From ZC4RG30 sp035556135 (GTDB lineage Bacteria > Pseudomonadota > Gammaproteobacteria > Steroidobacterales > Steroidobacteraceae), in assembly GCA_035556135.1 (NCBI GenBank), contig DATMFO010000006.1:158505-222504 (forward strand): a stretch of DNA of 64,000 nucleotides, in the 5' to 3' direction. Below are positions 35,245 to 46,094 of this stretch, piece after piece. Position 1 is the stretch's first letter; each line of letters begins with the position of its first letter. The position numbers and the translations under genes are program-made. The notes below the pieces were generated by a model that was not told where the DNA came from, did not search any database, and saw nothing but the letters and a program-made list of their open reading frames with translations.

Positions 35245-36558
35245 ATGAGCGACGACACCCGCGGACGTACGACTGCCGGCGACGACGGCAAGCTGCTGTA
35301 CTGCTCTTTCTGCGGCAAGAGCCAGCACGAAGTCCGCAAGCTCATCGCCGGCCCCTCCGTGTTCGTCTGCGACGAATGCGTGGAGCTGTGCAACGACATC
35401 ATCCGCGAGGAGCTGGAGGACAAGGCCGATCGCGCCCGCGAGAAGCTGCCCAAGCCCGCCGAGATCAAGTCGGTGCTCGACGAATATGTCATCGGGCAGG
35501 AGCGCGCCAAGAAGACCCTGGCCGTGGCGGTGTACAACCACTACAAGCGCCTGCAGACGCGCGGCACCAAGAGCCGCGACGACGTCGAGATCGCCAAGAG
35601 CAACATCCTGCTGATCGGCCCCACGGGCAGCGGCAAGACGCTGCTGGCCGAGACGCTGGCCAGGCTGCTGAATGTTCCCTTCACGATTGCCGACGCCACC
35701 ACGCTCACCGAGGCGGGCTACGTGGGCGAGGACGTCGAGAACATCATCCAGAAGCTGCTGCAGAAGTGCGACTACGATGTCGAGAAGGCGCAGACCGGCA
35801 TCGTCTACATCGACGAGATCGACAAGATCAGCCGCAAGAGCGACAACCCCTCGATCACGCGCGACGTGTCGGGCGAGGGCGTGCAGCAGGCGCTGCTGAA
35901 GCTCATCGAGGGCACCATGGCCTCGGTGCCGCCGCAGGGTGGCCGCAAGCATCCGCAGCAGGAATTCCTGCAGGTCGATACGTCCAACATCCTGTTCATC
36001 GTGGGCGGCGCCTTCGCCGGCCTCGACAAGGTGGTGCAGAACCGCACCCAGAAGGGCGGCATCGGCTTCACCTCCGAGGTGCGCAGCGTCAACGACCGCC
36101 CGCATGGCACCGACGTGTTCCATGACGTGGAGCCCGAGGATCTCGTGAAGTACGGGCTCATCCCCGAGTTCGTGGGCCGCCTGCCGGTGGTCGCCACGCT
36201 CGAGGAGCTCGACGAGAAGGCGCTGGTGTCCATCCTCAAGGATCCGAAGAACGCGCTGTCCAAGCAGTACCGCCGCCTGTTCGAGATGGATGGCGCGGAG
36301 CTGGAGTTCCGCGAAGATGGCCTCGCTGCCATCGCGCGCAAGGCCATGGAGCGCAAGACCGGCGCCCGCGGCCTGCGCACCATCATGGAGACCATCCTGC
36401 TCGACACCATGTACCAGCTGCCGTCGCTGAAGAACGTCAGCAAGGTCGTGGTCGATGAGAGCGTGGTGCTCGGCCACGCACCGCCCTACGTGGTCTACAA
36501 GAGCGAGAACGACAAGGCGCCCGAAGAACCGCGCCGCGCGTCGGGGTTCGGACGCTGA
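35245..36558 (+). CDS. clpX: ATP-dependent Clp protease ATP-binding subunit ClpX
   Basis: A 437-residue AAA+ unfoldase. The N-terminal zinc-binding domain is seen as YCSFCGKSQHEV and VCDECVELC. Walker A is LIGPTGSGKTLLAETLA and Walker B IVYIDEIDKI; the pore loop region TEAGYVGEDVE and the ClpP-docking IGF-type loop (KGGIGFTSEVR) are present. It unfolds substrates and feeds them into ClpP. Confidence 0.98.
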   Translation: MSDDTRGRTTAGDDGKLLYCSFCGKSQHEVRKLIAGPSVFVCDECVELCNDIIREELEDKADRAREKLPKPAEIKSVLDEYVIGQERAKKTLAVAVYNHYKRLQTRGTKSRDDVEIAKSNILLIGPTGSGKTLLAETLARLLNVPFTIADATTLTEAGYVGEDVENIIQKLLQKCDYDVEKAQTGIVYIDEIDKISRKSDNPSITRDVSGEGVQQALLKLIEGTMASVPPQGGRKHPQQEFLQVDTSNILFIVGGAFAGLDKVVQNRTQKGGIGFTSEVRSVNDRPHGTDVFHDVEPEDLVKYGLIPEFVGRLPVVATLEELDEKALVSILKDPKNALSKQYRRLFEMDGAELEFREDGLAAIARKAMERKTGARGLRTIMETILLDTMYQLPSLKNVSKVVVDESVVLGHAPPYVVYKSENDKAPEEPRRASGFGR

Positions 36559-37325
36559 CCGACGCACTGCCGGCTGCCACCTGGTGGCGGCTTGCGGCAG
36601 GAGAGGGCGCGCCTGATTGCGGCGCGCTCTGCTGCTTCACACTCGATGTACCCGCCGACGAACGCGCCGCACTGGTTGCTGCGCTCTCACCGCAGGAGCG
36701 CGCCCGCGCGGCGCGCTTCCATTCACCTGAGCACGGGGCAAGGTTCGTGGTCGCCCACGCACGCCTGCGCCAGTTGCTGGCGCCGCTGCTGGGCATTGCG
36801 CCGTCGCAGGTCGAGTTCAGTGCGGGCGAGCATGGCAAGCCGCGGCTCGCCGGCATTGCCGCCGGCAGCGACCTGCATTTCAATCTTTCGCATTCCGGGG
36901 CCGTCGGACTGATTGGCTGGGCGCGCGGCCGCGAGATCGGCGTGGATGTCGAAGTCTGGCGGCCCATGAGCGATGAAGCGGCCCTGGTGAGGCGCTATTT
37001 CTCTCCGGCAGAGATCACTGCCTATGAGGCGCTGCCCGCTGCGCAGCGCACGGAAGGCTTCTTCAACTGCTGGACCCGCAAGGAGGCCTACATCAAGGCC
37101 ATTGGCCGGGGCCTCGGCCTGCCGCTGGACAGCTTCGACGTCAGCATCGACAGCGGACCAGCCGCCAGGCTGTTGCGTCCATCCGGACTATTCGAGGATG
37201 GACGACAGTGGAGTCTGACGGCGCCAGTACTTGCGTCGCAGCTTTCGCTGGCCGTGGTGCTCGAATCCCGGCAGGTCTGTGCCGTCGATGCGATGTGCAA
37301 AGAGCAATCACTGCCCTGGCCCTGA
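36555..37325 (+). CDS. Sfp-type 4'-phosphopantetheinyl transferase
   Basis: Transfers phosphopantetheine from CoA to carrier proteins. The core motifs are LHFNLSHSGAVGLIGW, IGVDVEVWRPM (Mg-binding Asp and Glu) and CWTRKEAYIKAIGRGL. Family-like sequence (LSPQERARAARFHSPEHGAR) begins well before the first standard start codon, a GTG at 36747. No in-frame ATG, GTG or TTG exists upstream; the frame opens with CTG at 36555, which overlaps the clpX stop (CTGA). I take CTG as the likely start, giving about 256 residues, the expected size. No polyketide or peptide synthetase genes are nearby, so it may serve a distant cluster or acyl carrier proteins. Confidence 0.82.
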   Translation: MTDALPAATWWRLAAGEGAPDCGALCCFTLDVPADERAALVAALSPQERARAARFHSPEHGARFVVAHARLRQLLAPLLGIAPSQVEFSAGEHGKPRLAGIAAGSDLHFNLSHSGAVGLIGWARGREIGVDVEVWRPMSDEAALVRRYFSPAEITAYEALPAAQRTEGFFNCWTRKEAYIKAIGRGLGLPLDSFDVSIDSGPAARLLRPSGLFEDGRQWSLTAPVLASQLSLAVVLESRQVCAVDAMCKEQSLPWP

Positions 37326-37354
37326 CTTGATTCCGGGGGCCCTCATCCCCATCT
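37326..37354 (+). promoter_or_regulatory. Heat-shock (sigma-32-like) promoter of lon
   Basis: CTTGATT (37326-37332) and CCCCATCT (37347-37354), 14 bases apart, closely match the sigma-32 consensus CTTGAAA-N13-17-CCCCATNT. The GTG of lon is about 50 bp downstream. lon is under sigma-32 control in E. coli, which supports this reading. A TAGACT at 37360 could be a second, sigma-70-type -10. Confidence 0.7.
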
Positions 37355-37403
37355 CCCGCTAGACTGTACCCGTGGCCATCCGCCCGGCCTTCTGGAGCCC
37401 ACC

Positions 37404-39875
<2,472 letters not shown>

Positions 39876-40006
39876 GCGCCCGTTTTTTGGCACCTGAAAC
39901 TGGTGCGCCGGGGCGCGAAGTCATCTAGACTACGCGCCCTCGCGAGGGCGGCCCTGAACTGCCGTCCCCGCGACGACGGACTGATGCGGCGCGAAGGCCC
40001 AAAAAA

Positions 40007-40082
40007 GGGTGCTTAGCTCAGCTGGTAGAGCGTCGCCCTTACAAGGCGAATGTCGGGGGTTCGATCCCCTCAGCACCCACCA
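40007..40082 (+). tRNA. tRNA-Val (anticodon TAC)
   Basis: A 76-nt tRNA with acceptor GGGTGCT/AGCACCC, discriminator A and CCA encoded. The anticodon loop CTTACAA gives TAC. tRNA-Asp follows 19 bp later. Confidence 0.97.
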
Positions 40083-40101
40083 GTCCGGTCAGGCCCAGAA
40101 C

Positions 40102-40178
40102 GGAGCGGTAGTTCAGCTGGTTAGAATACCGGCCTGTCACGCCGGGGGTCGCGGGTTCGAGTCCCGTCCGCTCCGCCA
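40102..40178 (+). tRNA. tRNA-Asp (anticodon GTC)
   Basis: A 77-nt tRNA with acceptor GGAGCGG/CCGCTCC, discriminator G and CCA encoded. The anticodon loop CTGTCAC gives GTC. Confidence 0.97.
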
Positions 40179-40486
40179 TCCTGGCAACACGAAATGTCTG
40201 ATCTTCCGCCGACCTGGGCGGTCCCTGTCCCGGCTCGCGGCTATGACGATTTCCGGTTGCCCGCCCCGGGGTCGGGCGTCGGACAACCCCGTCCGCTGCA
40301 GAACGCGCATCAGCAGTTCCAGCTTTTCCCGCAGCTTCTCAAACAACGTCGTCCACTGCTCGTAGCGCAGCACATCGAACATTGATCCGTGTGGAGCGGA
40401 AGTCCATTCTGCAGTGAGCGCCAACGGCAGGATCCGCGCGGACGGAGTGCATAGCCAGCCATGCGTCATGATCACAGGGGTCCGGC
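40179..40486. other. 308-bp gap between tRNA-Asp and mprF with no supported gene
   Basis: Nothing convincing is encoded here. A minus-strand frame from 40383 begins MFDVLRYEQWTTLFEKLREK and looks protein-like for about 30 codons, but then runs antisense through tRNA-Asp, which is a common artefact. A short remnant gene or the mprF leader are both possible. No clear promoter or hairpin was found. Confidence 0.5.
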
Positions 40487-43084
40487 GTGAGCACGTCGGA
40501 GGCGCCGGTCAATGCGGGGGGGCGCACGCCCGCCGGCTGGTCCGCGCTGCTGGCCTGGACCAGGGCGGCCCTGCCATTGGCCCTGCTCGTGGGTGCCATC
40601 CTGGTGCTGGAACACGAGGCCCGTCATACCCGTCCGGCGGAGATCCTTGCGCACCTGCATTCCATCCCCTGGAGGGCAGTGAGCCTGGCTGTGGCGTTGA
40701 CCGTGTCCAGCTACTGGCTGCTCGGTCTCTACGACGTGCTGGCCATGCACTACCTGCGCAAGCGGATTTCATATGCCCGCCAGGCGTTCACGGGTTTCAT
40801 CGCCTATGCGCTGAGTCACAATTTCGGTTTTGCGGCCTTCACCGGCGCGGCCGTGCGGTTGCGCATGTACGGCCCGCTTGGCGTGACCGGGCTGGATATT
40901 GCCACCATCGCGGCCTTCTGCAGCGTGACCACCGGACTTGGCCTCGCCATCCTCGCCGGCACCGCCTTGCTCATCGAACCGGCACGACTGTCCGCGGCGC
41001 TGCACCTGCAGCCCGTGGGGGGCAAGGTACTGGGCATGCTCCTGCTCGTGATGGCGGGGATGTATACGGTGTGGGCCAGCTGCCATCGCGGCCTCAAATG
41101 GCGTGGCTGGTTGCTGCGCGCACCCGGCATCCGGATCGCGCTGGCGCAGCTGGTTCTCGGTACCCTCGACCTGATCGTGTCCGCGGCCACGCTGTGGGTG
41201 TTGCTCCCCGGCGAGGCGGCAATCCACTTGCCTGCCTTCATCGGCGTGTACGCCCTCGCGGTGGCCGCCGGCGTATTGAGTGGCGTACCGGGCGGCCTGG
41301 GTGTTTTCGAATCCGTGCTGATCCTGTGCATGCCGGGCGTGCCCACGGCGCCGCTGCTGGGCACGCTGCTGGCCTACCGTGGCATCTATTACCTGGCGCC
41401 CCTGGTCGCCGCGACCACACTTCTGGTGGGCAGGGAAGTCGCCTCGCAGCAGGGTCGACTGCGGCGGATGGGCACGCTCGCCACCTCGTGGACACGTCCG
41501 CTGGTGCCACTGCTGGTTTCCGCGGTGACGTTCCTCGCCGGGGTGGTGTTGCTGCTGTCCGGCGCAACGCCCGCGACAGCCGCGCGCATCGACCTGCTCT
41601 CCCGGCTGCTGCCGTTGCCGCTGGTGGAACTGTCGCACCTGGCAGGCAGCACCATCGGGCTGGGGTTGGTCGTGCTGTCCCGATCGTTGCAGCGACGCGT
41701 GCATGCTGCCTACCACATCATCTTCTGGCTCCTGCTGGCCGGCATGGCGGCCTCGCTGCTGAAGGGACTGGACTTCGAGGAAGCAGCGCTGCTGGGCTTC
41801 GTGCTGCTGGTGCTGCGCCTCGGCCGGAGTGAGTTCTACCGGCCTGCATCCATCATGGCGCAACGCTTCACGCCCGCCTGGGTCCTGAGCCTGGTTGCAG
41901 TCGTCGGCATCAGCACCTGGATCGGATTCATTGCCCACCGGCATGTGGAATATTCCTCCAGGCTCTGGTGGACCTTTGCCTTCGGTGGCGACGCTCCGCG
42001 ACTGTTGCGCGCATCCCTCGTGGTCGCCACGCTTGCCGCGGCATACCTGCTGCTGAACCTGCTGAGGCCGGCGCGACCTGCCAGGCTCCTCACGGCGGAC
42101 CCGGACATGCAGCGGGTAAAGGCGACGCTTGGCCTCGCATCCGCGACATTGGCCAATGCCGCGCTGATGGGTGACAAGCGACTGCTGTTCAGCACCGATG
42201 AGCGCGCGTTCATCATGTACCAGGTGATGCGCGAGAGCTGGGTGGCCCTCGGCGATCCTGTGGGCGATCCTGCCCAGGCCGAGGAACTGCTGTGGCGCTA
42301 CCGCGAACTTGCGGATCGGCATGGAGGCCGCCTCGTGTTCTACCAGGTCGGAGCCACCCATCTGCCGCTGTATCTGGACCTGGGTCTGGCAGCCCTGAAG
42401 ATCGGCGAGGAAGCCTTCGTGCCCCTGGCGGATTTCTCACTGGCAGGAGCGGAGCGGGCCGCGCTGCGACAGGCGCACCGCCGGGCGGAGCGTCTCGGCA
42501 TGGCCTTTGACATAGTACCGGCGGCCAGCACCGCGGCGCTGATGCCGCAGCTGCGGGAGATTTCATCACGCTGGCTCAAGGACAAGGCTACTGCCGAGAA
42601 GGGCTTCTCGGTCGGGGCGTTCTCGGAAATGTACCTGCGCCACTTCGACATTGCCCTGATCCGCTCGGCGGACCGGCCCGTCGCGTTCGCGAACCTCTGG
42701 TACAACGGTCCGCGGACCGAGCTGTCGATCGACCTGATGCGCTTCGATCCAGACGCTCCGCGTGGCGCGATGGATTACCTGTTTGTCGAACTCATGCTGT
42801 GGGGACGCGCACAGGGATTCCGGAAATTCGACCTGGGCATGGCGCCGCTTTCCGGACTCGACCAGCATCCACTCGCGCCAGTCTGGCATCGCGTCGGCGG
42901 ATTCATATTCCGCCACGGCGAGCACTTCTACAATTTCGCAGGCCTGCGCCAGTACAAGTCGAAATACGCGCCCGTGTGGGAATCCCGCTATCTGGTTGCC
43001 CGCGGCGGCCTGCGGCTGCCCCAGACCCTGCTCGATGTTTCCACTCTCATCGCGGGCGGCACGCGGCAGGTATTGCTGAAATGA
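40487..43084 (+). CDS. mprF: Bifunctional lysyl-phosphatidylglycerol flippase/synthetase MprF
   Basis: An 865-residue membrane protein from a GTG at 40487 with an AGGGG ribosome site. The N-terminal ~540 residues are highly hydrophobic, the flippase-type domain (AYALSHNFGFAAFTGAAVRL and AGVLSGVPGGLGVFESVLI). The C-terminal DUF2156 synthase domain (~545-850) uses aminoacyl-tRNA to aminoacylate phosphatidylglycerol (DKRLLFSTDERAFIMYQV, MDYLFVELMLWGRAQGFRKF). Which amino acid is transferred cannot be told. Modified lipid lowers membrane negative charge and resists cationic peptides. It overlaps acvB by four bases. Confidence 0.93.
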   Translation: MSTSEAPVNAGGRTPAGWSALLAWTRAALPLALLVGAILVLEHEARHTRPAEILAHLHSIPWRAVSLAVALTVSSYWLLGLYDVLAMHYLRKRISYARQAFTGFIAYALSHNFGFAAFTGAAVRLRMYGPLGVTGLDIATIAAFCSVTTGLGLAILAGTALLIEPARLSAALHLQPVGGKVLGMLLLVMAGMYTVWASCHRGLKWRGWLLRAPGIRIALAQLVLGTLDLIVSAATLWVLLPGEAAIHLPAFIGVYALAVAAGVLSGVPGGLGVFESVLILCMPGVPTAPLLGTLLAYRGIYYLAPLVAATTLLVGREVASQQGRLRRMGTLATSWTRPLVPLLVSAVTFLAGVVLLLSGATPATAARIDLLSRLLPLPLVELSHLAGSTIGLGLVVLSRSLQRRVHAAYHIIFWLLLAGMAASLLKGLDFEEAALLGFVLLVLRLGRSEFYRPASIMAQRFTPAWVLSLVAVVGISTWIGFIAHRHVEYSSRLWWTFAFGGDAPRLLRASLVVATLAAAYLLLNLLRPARPARLLTADPDMQRVKATLGLASATLANAALMGDKRLLFSTDERAFIMYQVMRESWVALGDPVGDPAQAEELLWRYRELADRHGGRLVFYQVGATHLPLYLDLGLAALKIGEEAFVPLADFSLAGAERAALRQAHRRAERLGMAFDIVPAASTAALMPQLREISSRWLKDKATAEKGFSVGAFSEMYLRHFDIALIRSADRPVAFANLWYNGPRTELSIDLMRFDPDAPRGAMDYLFVELMLWGRAQGFRKFDLGMAPLSGLDQHPLAPVWHRVGGFIFRHGEHFYNFAGLRQYKSKYAPVWESRYLVARGGLRLPQTLLDVSTLIAGGTRQVLLK

Positions 43085-43821
43085 AGGTCGTGATGCTGCT
43101 GGCCCTCTTCGGCGGAGCCTGCCTGGTCCTCTACGCCATGCGTGCGGCCGCGCCGGCCAGCGCCCCGCGGGAAAGCCATGTGAAGGACCTGCCGCTGGTG
43201 GAGATTCTCGCGCCCGGCCGGCGCGCCGTTCCCGGTCGTGAACACGACCTGGTGATACTGCTGACCGGCGATGGCGGTTGGGCCGCGCTTGACCGGGGCC
43301 TGGCCGCCGCCTTCAAGGACCAGGGAGTGCCGACCGTGGCGTTGAATTCGCTCCGGTATTTCTGGAAGCCGCGCATTCCCGAGCAGGTGGCCTTCGATCT
43401 GGGCCGCGTGATCACGCACTACCTTCAGGTCTGGCGCAAGTCGCGCATCATCCTGGTTGGCTACTCGTTCGGCGCCGACGTGCTGCCGTTTGCGCTGAAC
43501 CGGCTCCCGGCGGCACTGCGTTCACACATTGCCACCGTGAATCTGCTCGGCCTGTCTGCCACCGCGGCATTCGAGATCCGGATCATGGACTGGATCCGTG
43601 CAACGCCGGGCCTGCCCGTGGCACCCCAACTTCAGGCCCTGTCGGGCATGCGCGTGCTGTGCCTTTTCGGCCGCGGGGACGATGCCGCGCTCGGCGATTC
43701 GCTTCCGCCGCGCTCCGTCATCAAGCAGATGGTGGGGAAGGGACATCATTTCAGCGGGGAATATGCCGTGCTCGCGGAACGCATCCTGGCGTTCCTGGAT
43801 GAGGCGCAAGGCACGACGTGA
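43081..43821 (+). CDS. acvB: AcvB/VirJ-family periplasmic alpha/beta hydrolase
   Basis: A 246-residue protein with an N-terminal signal/anchor (residues 1-20) and the VirJ domain. The start is DLVILLTGDGGWAALDRGLA, the nucleophile elbow is IILVGYSFGADVLPF and the C-terminal His is in MVGKGHHFSGEY. In Agrobacterium, AcvB hydrolyses lysyl-phosphatidylglycerol and is encoded with the MprF homologue LpiA. The ATGA overlap with mprF matches that arrangement, so it probably removes or balances aminoacylated lipid. Confidence 0.9.
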   Translation: MKVVMLLALFGGACLVLYAMRAAAPASAPRESHVKDLPLVEILAPGRRAVPGREHDLVILLTGDGGWAALDRGLAAAFKDQGVPTVALNSLRYFWKPRIPEQVAFDLGRVITHYLQVWRKSRIILVGYSFGADVLPFALNRLPAALRSHIATVNLLGLSATAAFEIRIMDWIRATPGLPVAPQLQALSGMRVLCLFGRGDDAALGDSLPPRSVIKQMVGKGHHFSGEYAVLAERILAFLDEAQGTT

Positions 43822-44019
43822 CGGCCCGCAATCGCAGGCTCCCCGCTTCACAGGCGCCGTCGCCCCGGACGAACAGAGGCGGGCTCGTGTCAAATCAGCA
43901 AGTTACTGATTCTCCAACAGCCGCCAGGACAGCAGTTGAGTCCGGTCCGCCACTGCCAAAAGCCACAAACCCGGCGCCCCTGTACAATCCGGCCCTCGCC
44001 CAAAGGGTAAGGAACCATC

Positions 44020-45258
44020 ATGAAATCGAACAAGGTTTTCATCCTGGCCGCGCTCGGCTGCGCGGTGGTTGCTGCTGCCGCGCTGGCCCAGCAGAAGGTT
44101 GCCGGCGAGAAGTGGCGCATGAAGATGTCGATGCAGGCGGAAGGATTCACCATGCCCGCGCGCACCACCGAAATGTGCCTGCCGGTGGGCAACACGCAGG
44201 AGGCGATGCTCAAGCAGGGCCAGGATAACGGCAACTGCTCGGTGTCCAACTACAAGCAGTCGGGCAACAAGTTCTCCGCGGACATGAAGTGCACCGGCAA
44301 GGATGCAATGGAAGGCCATGTCGAGATGGAGCAGCTGGGGCCGAACTCCACGCGCGGTTCCATGACTGCGAAGACTGCCGACGGTTCCATGAAGATGGAC
44401 TACGAATACACCAAGGTCGGCCAGGCCTGCGAGGCCACCGACTACTCCAACTACAAGCCGCCGGTGGCCGCCGCGCAGCCGCAGATCGATTTCTGCCAGC
44501 GCGCCATCGAGCAGGTGGGATCGGAAAACCTCTACGGCCAGGCCATCGCCATGGTCACGAAATATCCGACGCCCGATGGCTCCGGCGTGCAGGACTGCAC
44601 CACCCACACGGGATTCCAGAAGTTCTGCTCGGCCGTGCAGACGCCAGCCGGTTACGCCAGCCTCGACTACGAGCAGTGGAACCAGGGTCGCCTGAACATC
44701 AAGCTGGACAGTGACGACCCTTCGGTGCGCATGCGCAGCAGGCCGCTCACCGAGTCGCTGAAGGCGTGCAAGCTCGATTCCTCCGATGCCGGCATCGTGA
44801 AGCTGCAGAAGCAGGTCGCGGCGGCAGCCCGCAAGGATGGACAGTGGGGCTTCGTGCTGTATTACGACGCTGCCGACCGGTATTCCGAACTGCAGGGGCT
44901 GGCGAAGAAGGAATGCTCGGGTCGCAGTTTCACCAATGCCGCAGACAAGCAGTACCTCGGCCTTTGCAGCCGTTATGGCGCCATGCTGGCGCGCGATGAC
45001 CGTTCCGGCGTTCTCGAGGCCGCCGGCTGCTCGCAGGAGCGTGAGGACAAGGCGCGTGGCATCTGCGTGGGCGCCACCAGCGGTTCCTCCGGCGCCATGG
45101 CCGCCGTGGGCGGTGCAGGCGGCAGCGGTGGTGCCTCCGGCTCCGCATCCGCTCCGGCCAACCCCGAGGAAGAGGCCAAGGCCAGCGCCAAGGACAAGGC
45201 CAAGGAAGCCGTCGACAAGGGCAAGAAGGCCCTGCGCGGCATATTCGGCGGCGGCTGA
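44020..45258 (+). CDS. Exported DUF3617 protein
   Basis: A 412-residue protein with a signal peptide (cleavage near residue 23, AAAALAQ). The DUF3617-like part (GEKWRMKMSMQAEGFTMPAR) has a paired-Cys pattern (TEMCLPVG, NGNCSVSNYKQ, DMKCTG). A middle region with several Cys (IDFCQRAIEQVG, QDCTTHTGFQKFCSA) is followed by a Gly/Ala/Ser-rich linker and a charged Lys/Glu tail, ending RGIFGGG. Function is unknown. The next gene starts eight bases after its stop, suggesting co-expression. Confidence 0.8.
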   Translation: MKSNKVFILAALGCAVVAAAALAQQKVAGEKWRMKMSMQAEGFTMPARTTEMCLPVGNTQEAMLKQGQDNGNCSVSNYKQSGNKFSADMKCTGKDAMEGHVEMEQLGPNSTRGSMTAKTADGSMKMDYEYTKVGQACEATDYSNYKPPVAAAQPQIDFCQRAIEQVGSENLYGQAIAMVTKYPTPDGSGVQDCTTHTGFQKFCSAVQTPAGYASLDYEQWNQGRLNIKLDSDDPSVRMRSRPLTESLKACKLDSSDAGIVKLQKQVAAAARKDGQWGFVLYYDAADRYSELQGLAKKECSGRSFTNAADKQYLGLCSRYGAMLARDDRSGVLEAAGCSQEREDKARGICVGATSGSSGAMAAVGGAGGSGGASGSASAPANPEEEAKASAKDKAKEAVDKGKKALRGIFGGG

Positions 45259-45266
45259 AGTCTTCC

Positions 45267-46094
45267 GTGAAGCGTGCGGCGATCCTGGCGGTGATCGCCG
45301 CACTGCCGCTGATGGTGCGCGCCGGCGCGCCGCCGGCAGTCACCAATCCCTATCCCGACATCGCCGCGGCCTACGCGGTGACCATCGACGGTCGACTTGC
45401 CTGGGCTTCCGCGCCTGACTTGCAGCGTCAGCCAGCGTCGCTGGCCAAGCTGCTCACCGCGCTGGTTCTGCTCGGATCACCGCAATGGCAGCCCGACGTC
45501 GATGTGACCGTGAGTGCCGCCGCCGCTGCCATCGAAGGCTCACGCGTCGGCCTGCGCCAGGGCGACGTCCTGCGTGCCATCGACCTGCTGACAGGGATGC
45601 TGGTGCGCTCTGGCAATGATGCCTGCCTTGCATTGGTGGAGCACGCCGCGGGGACGATGCCCGCATTCGCCGTGCGCATGAACCGGCATGCGGCGGAACT
45701 GGGGATGCGCAGCTCGAATTTCGTGCATCCCTGTGGACTGGATGCGCCGGGCCAGTACACCACGGTCGCCGACCTTCTGGTCCTGGCTGGGGCCGCGCGC
45801 GCCGAGCCGCGGATACTGCAGCGCGCCGGCGCGCAGTCCGGCGAAATCCGCACGCGGGCAGGGCGACGCCTGCGCTTCCACAACAGCAACGCGCTGATCG
45901 GCCGGGACGCGCAGGTGACCGGTCTCAAGAGCGGCTTTACCAGCCAGGCTGGCAACTGCGTCATCGCGCTGGCAGAGGGCGATGGGCATACGGTCGTGCT
46001 GGTGCTGCTCGGGGCAAAGGATCGCTGGTGGGAAGCCACTGGCATGATCGCGCGTGCATTGGGTCTCGCCTCCGGCCGGCCACGGCTCGACTGA
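45267..46094 (+). CDS. D-alanyl-D-alanine carboxypeptidase-like (PBP5/6 family) protein
   Basis: A 275-residue serine hydrolase from a GTG at 45267, with a signal peptide (to ~19). The penicillin-binding motifs are PASLAKLLTAL (SxxK), VRSGNDACLAL (SxN) and TGLKSGFTSQAGNC (KSG in place of KTG). It lacks the C-terminal domain and amphipathic anchor of classic PBP5/6, so it may be soluble in the periplasm. The stop overlaps the next ATG (TGATG). Confidence 0.88.
   Translation: MKRAAILAVIAALPLMVRAGAPPAVTNPYPDIAAAYAVTIDGRLAWASAPDLQRQPASLAKLLTALVLLGSPQWQPDVDVTVSAAAAAIEGSRVGLRQGDVLRAIDLLTGMLVRSGNDACLALVEHAAGTMPAFAVRMNRHAAELGMRSSNFVHPCGLDAPGQYTTVADLLVLAGAARAEPRILQRAGAQSGEIRTRAGRRLRFHNSNALIGRDAQVTGLKSGFTSQAGNCVIALAEGDGHTVVLVLLGAKDRWWEATGMIARALGLASGRPRLD

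Noticed and set aside
40137..40383. Small minus-strand gene starting MFDVLRYEQW
   Set aside because: The first ~30 residues look plausible, but the frame continues antisense through the whole of tRNA-Asp; no ribosome site or homologue is recognised.
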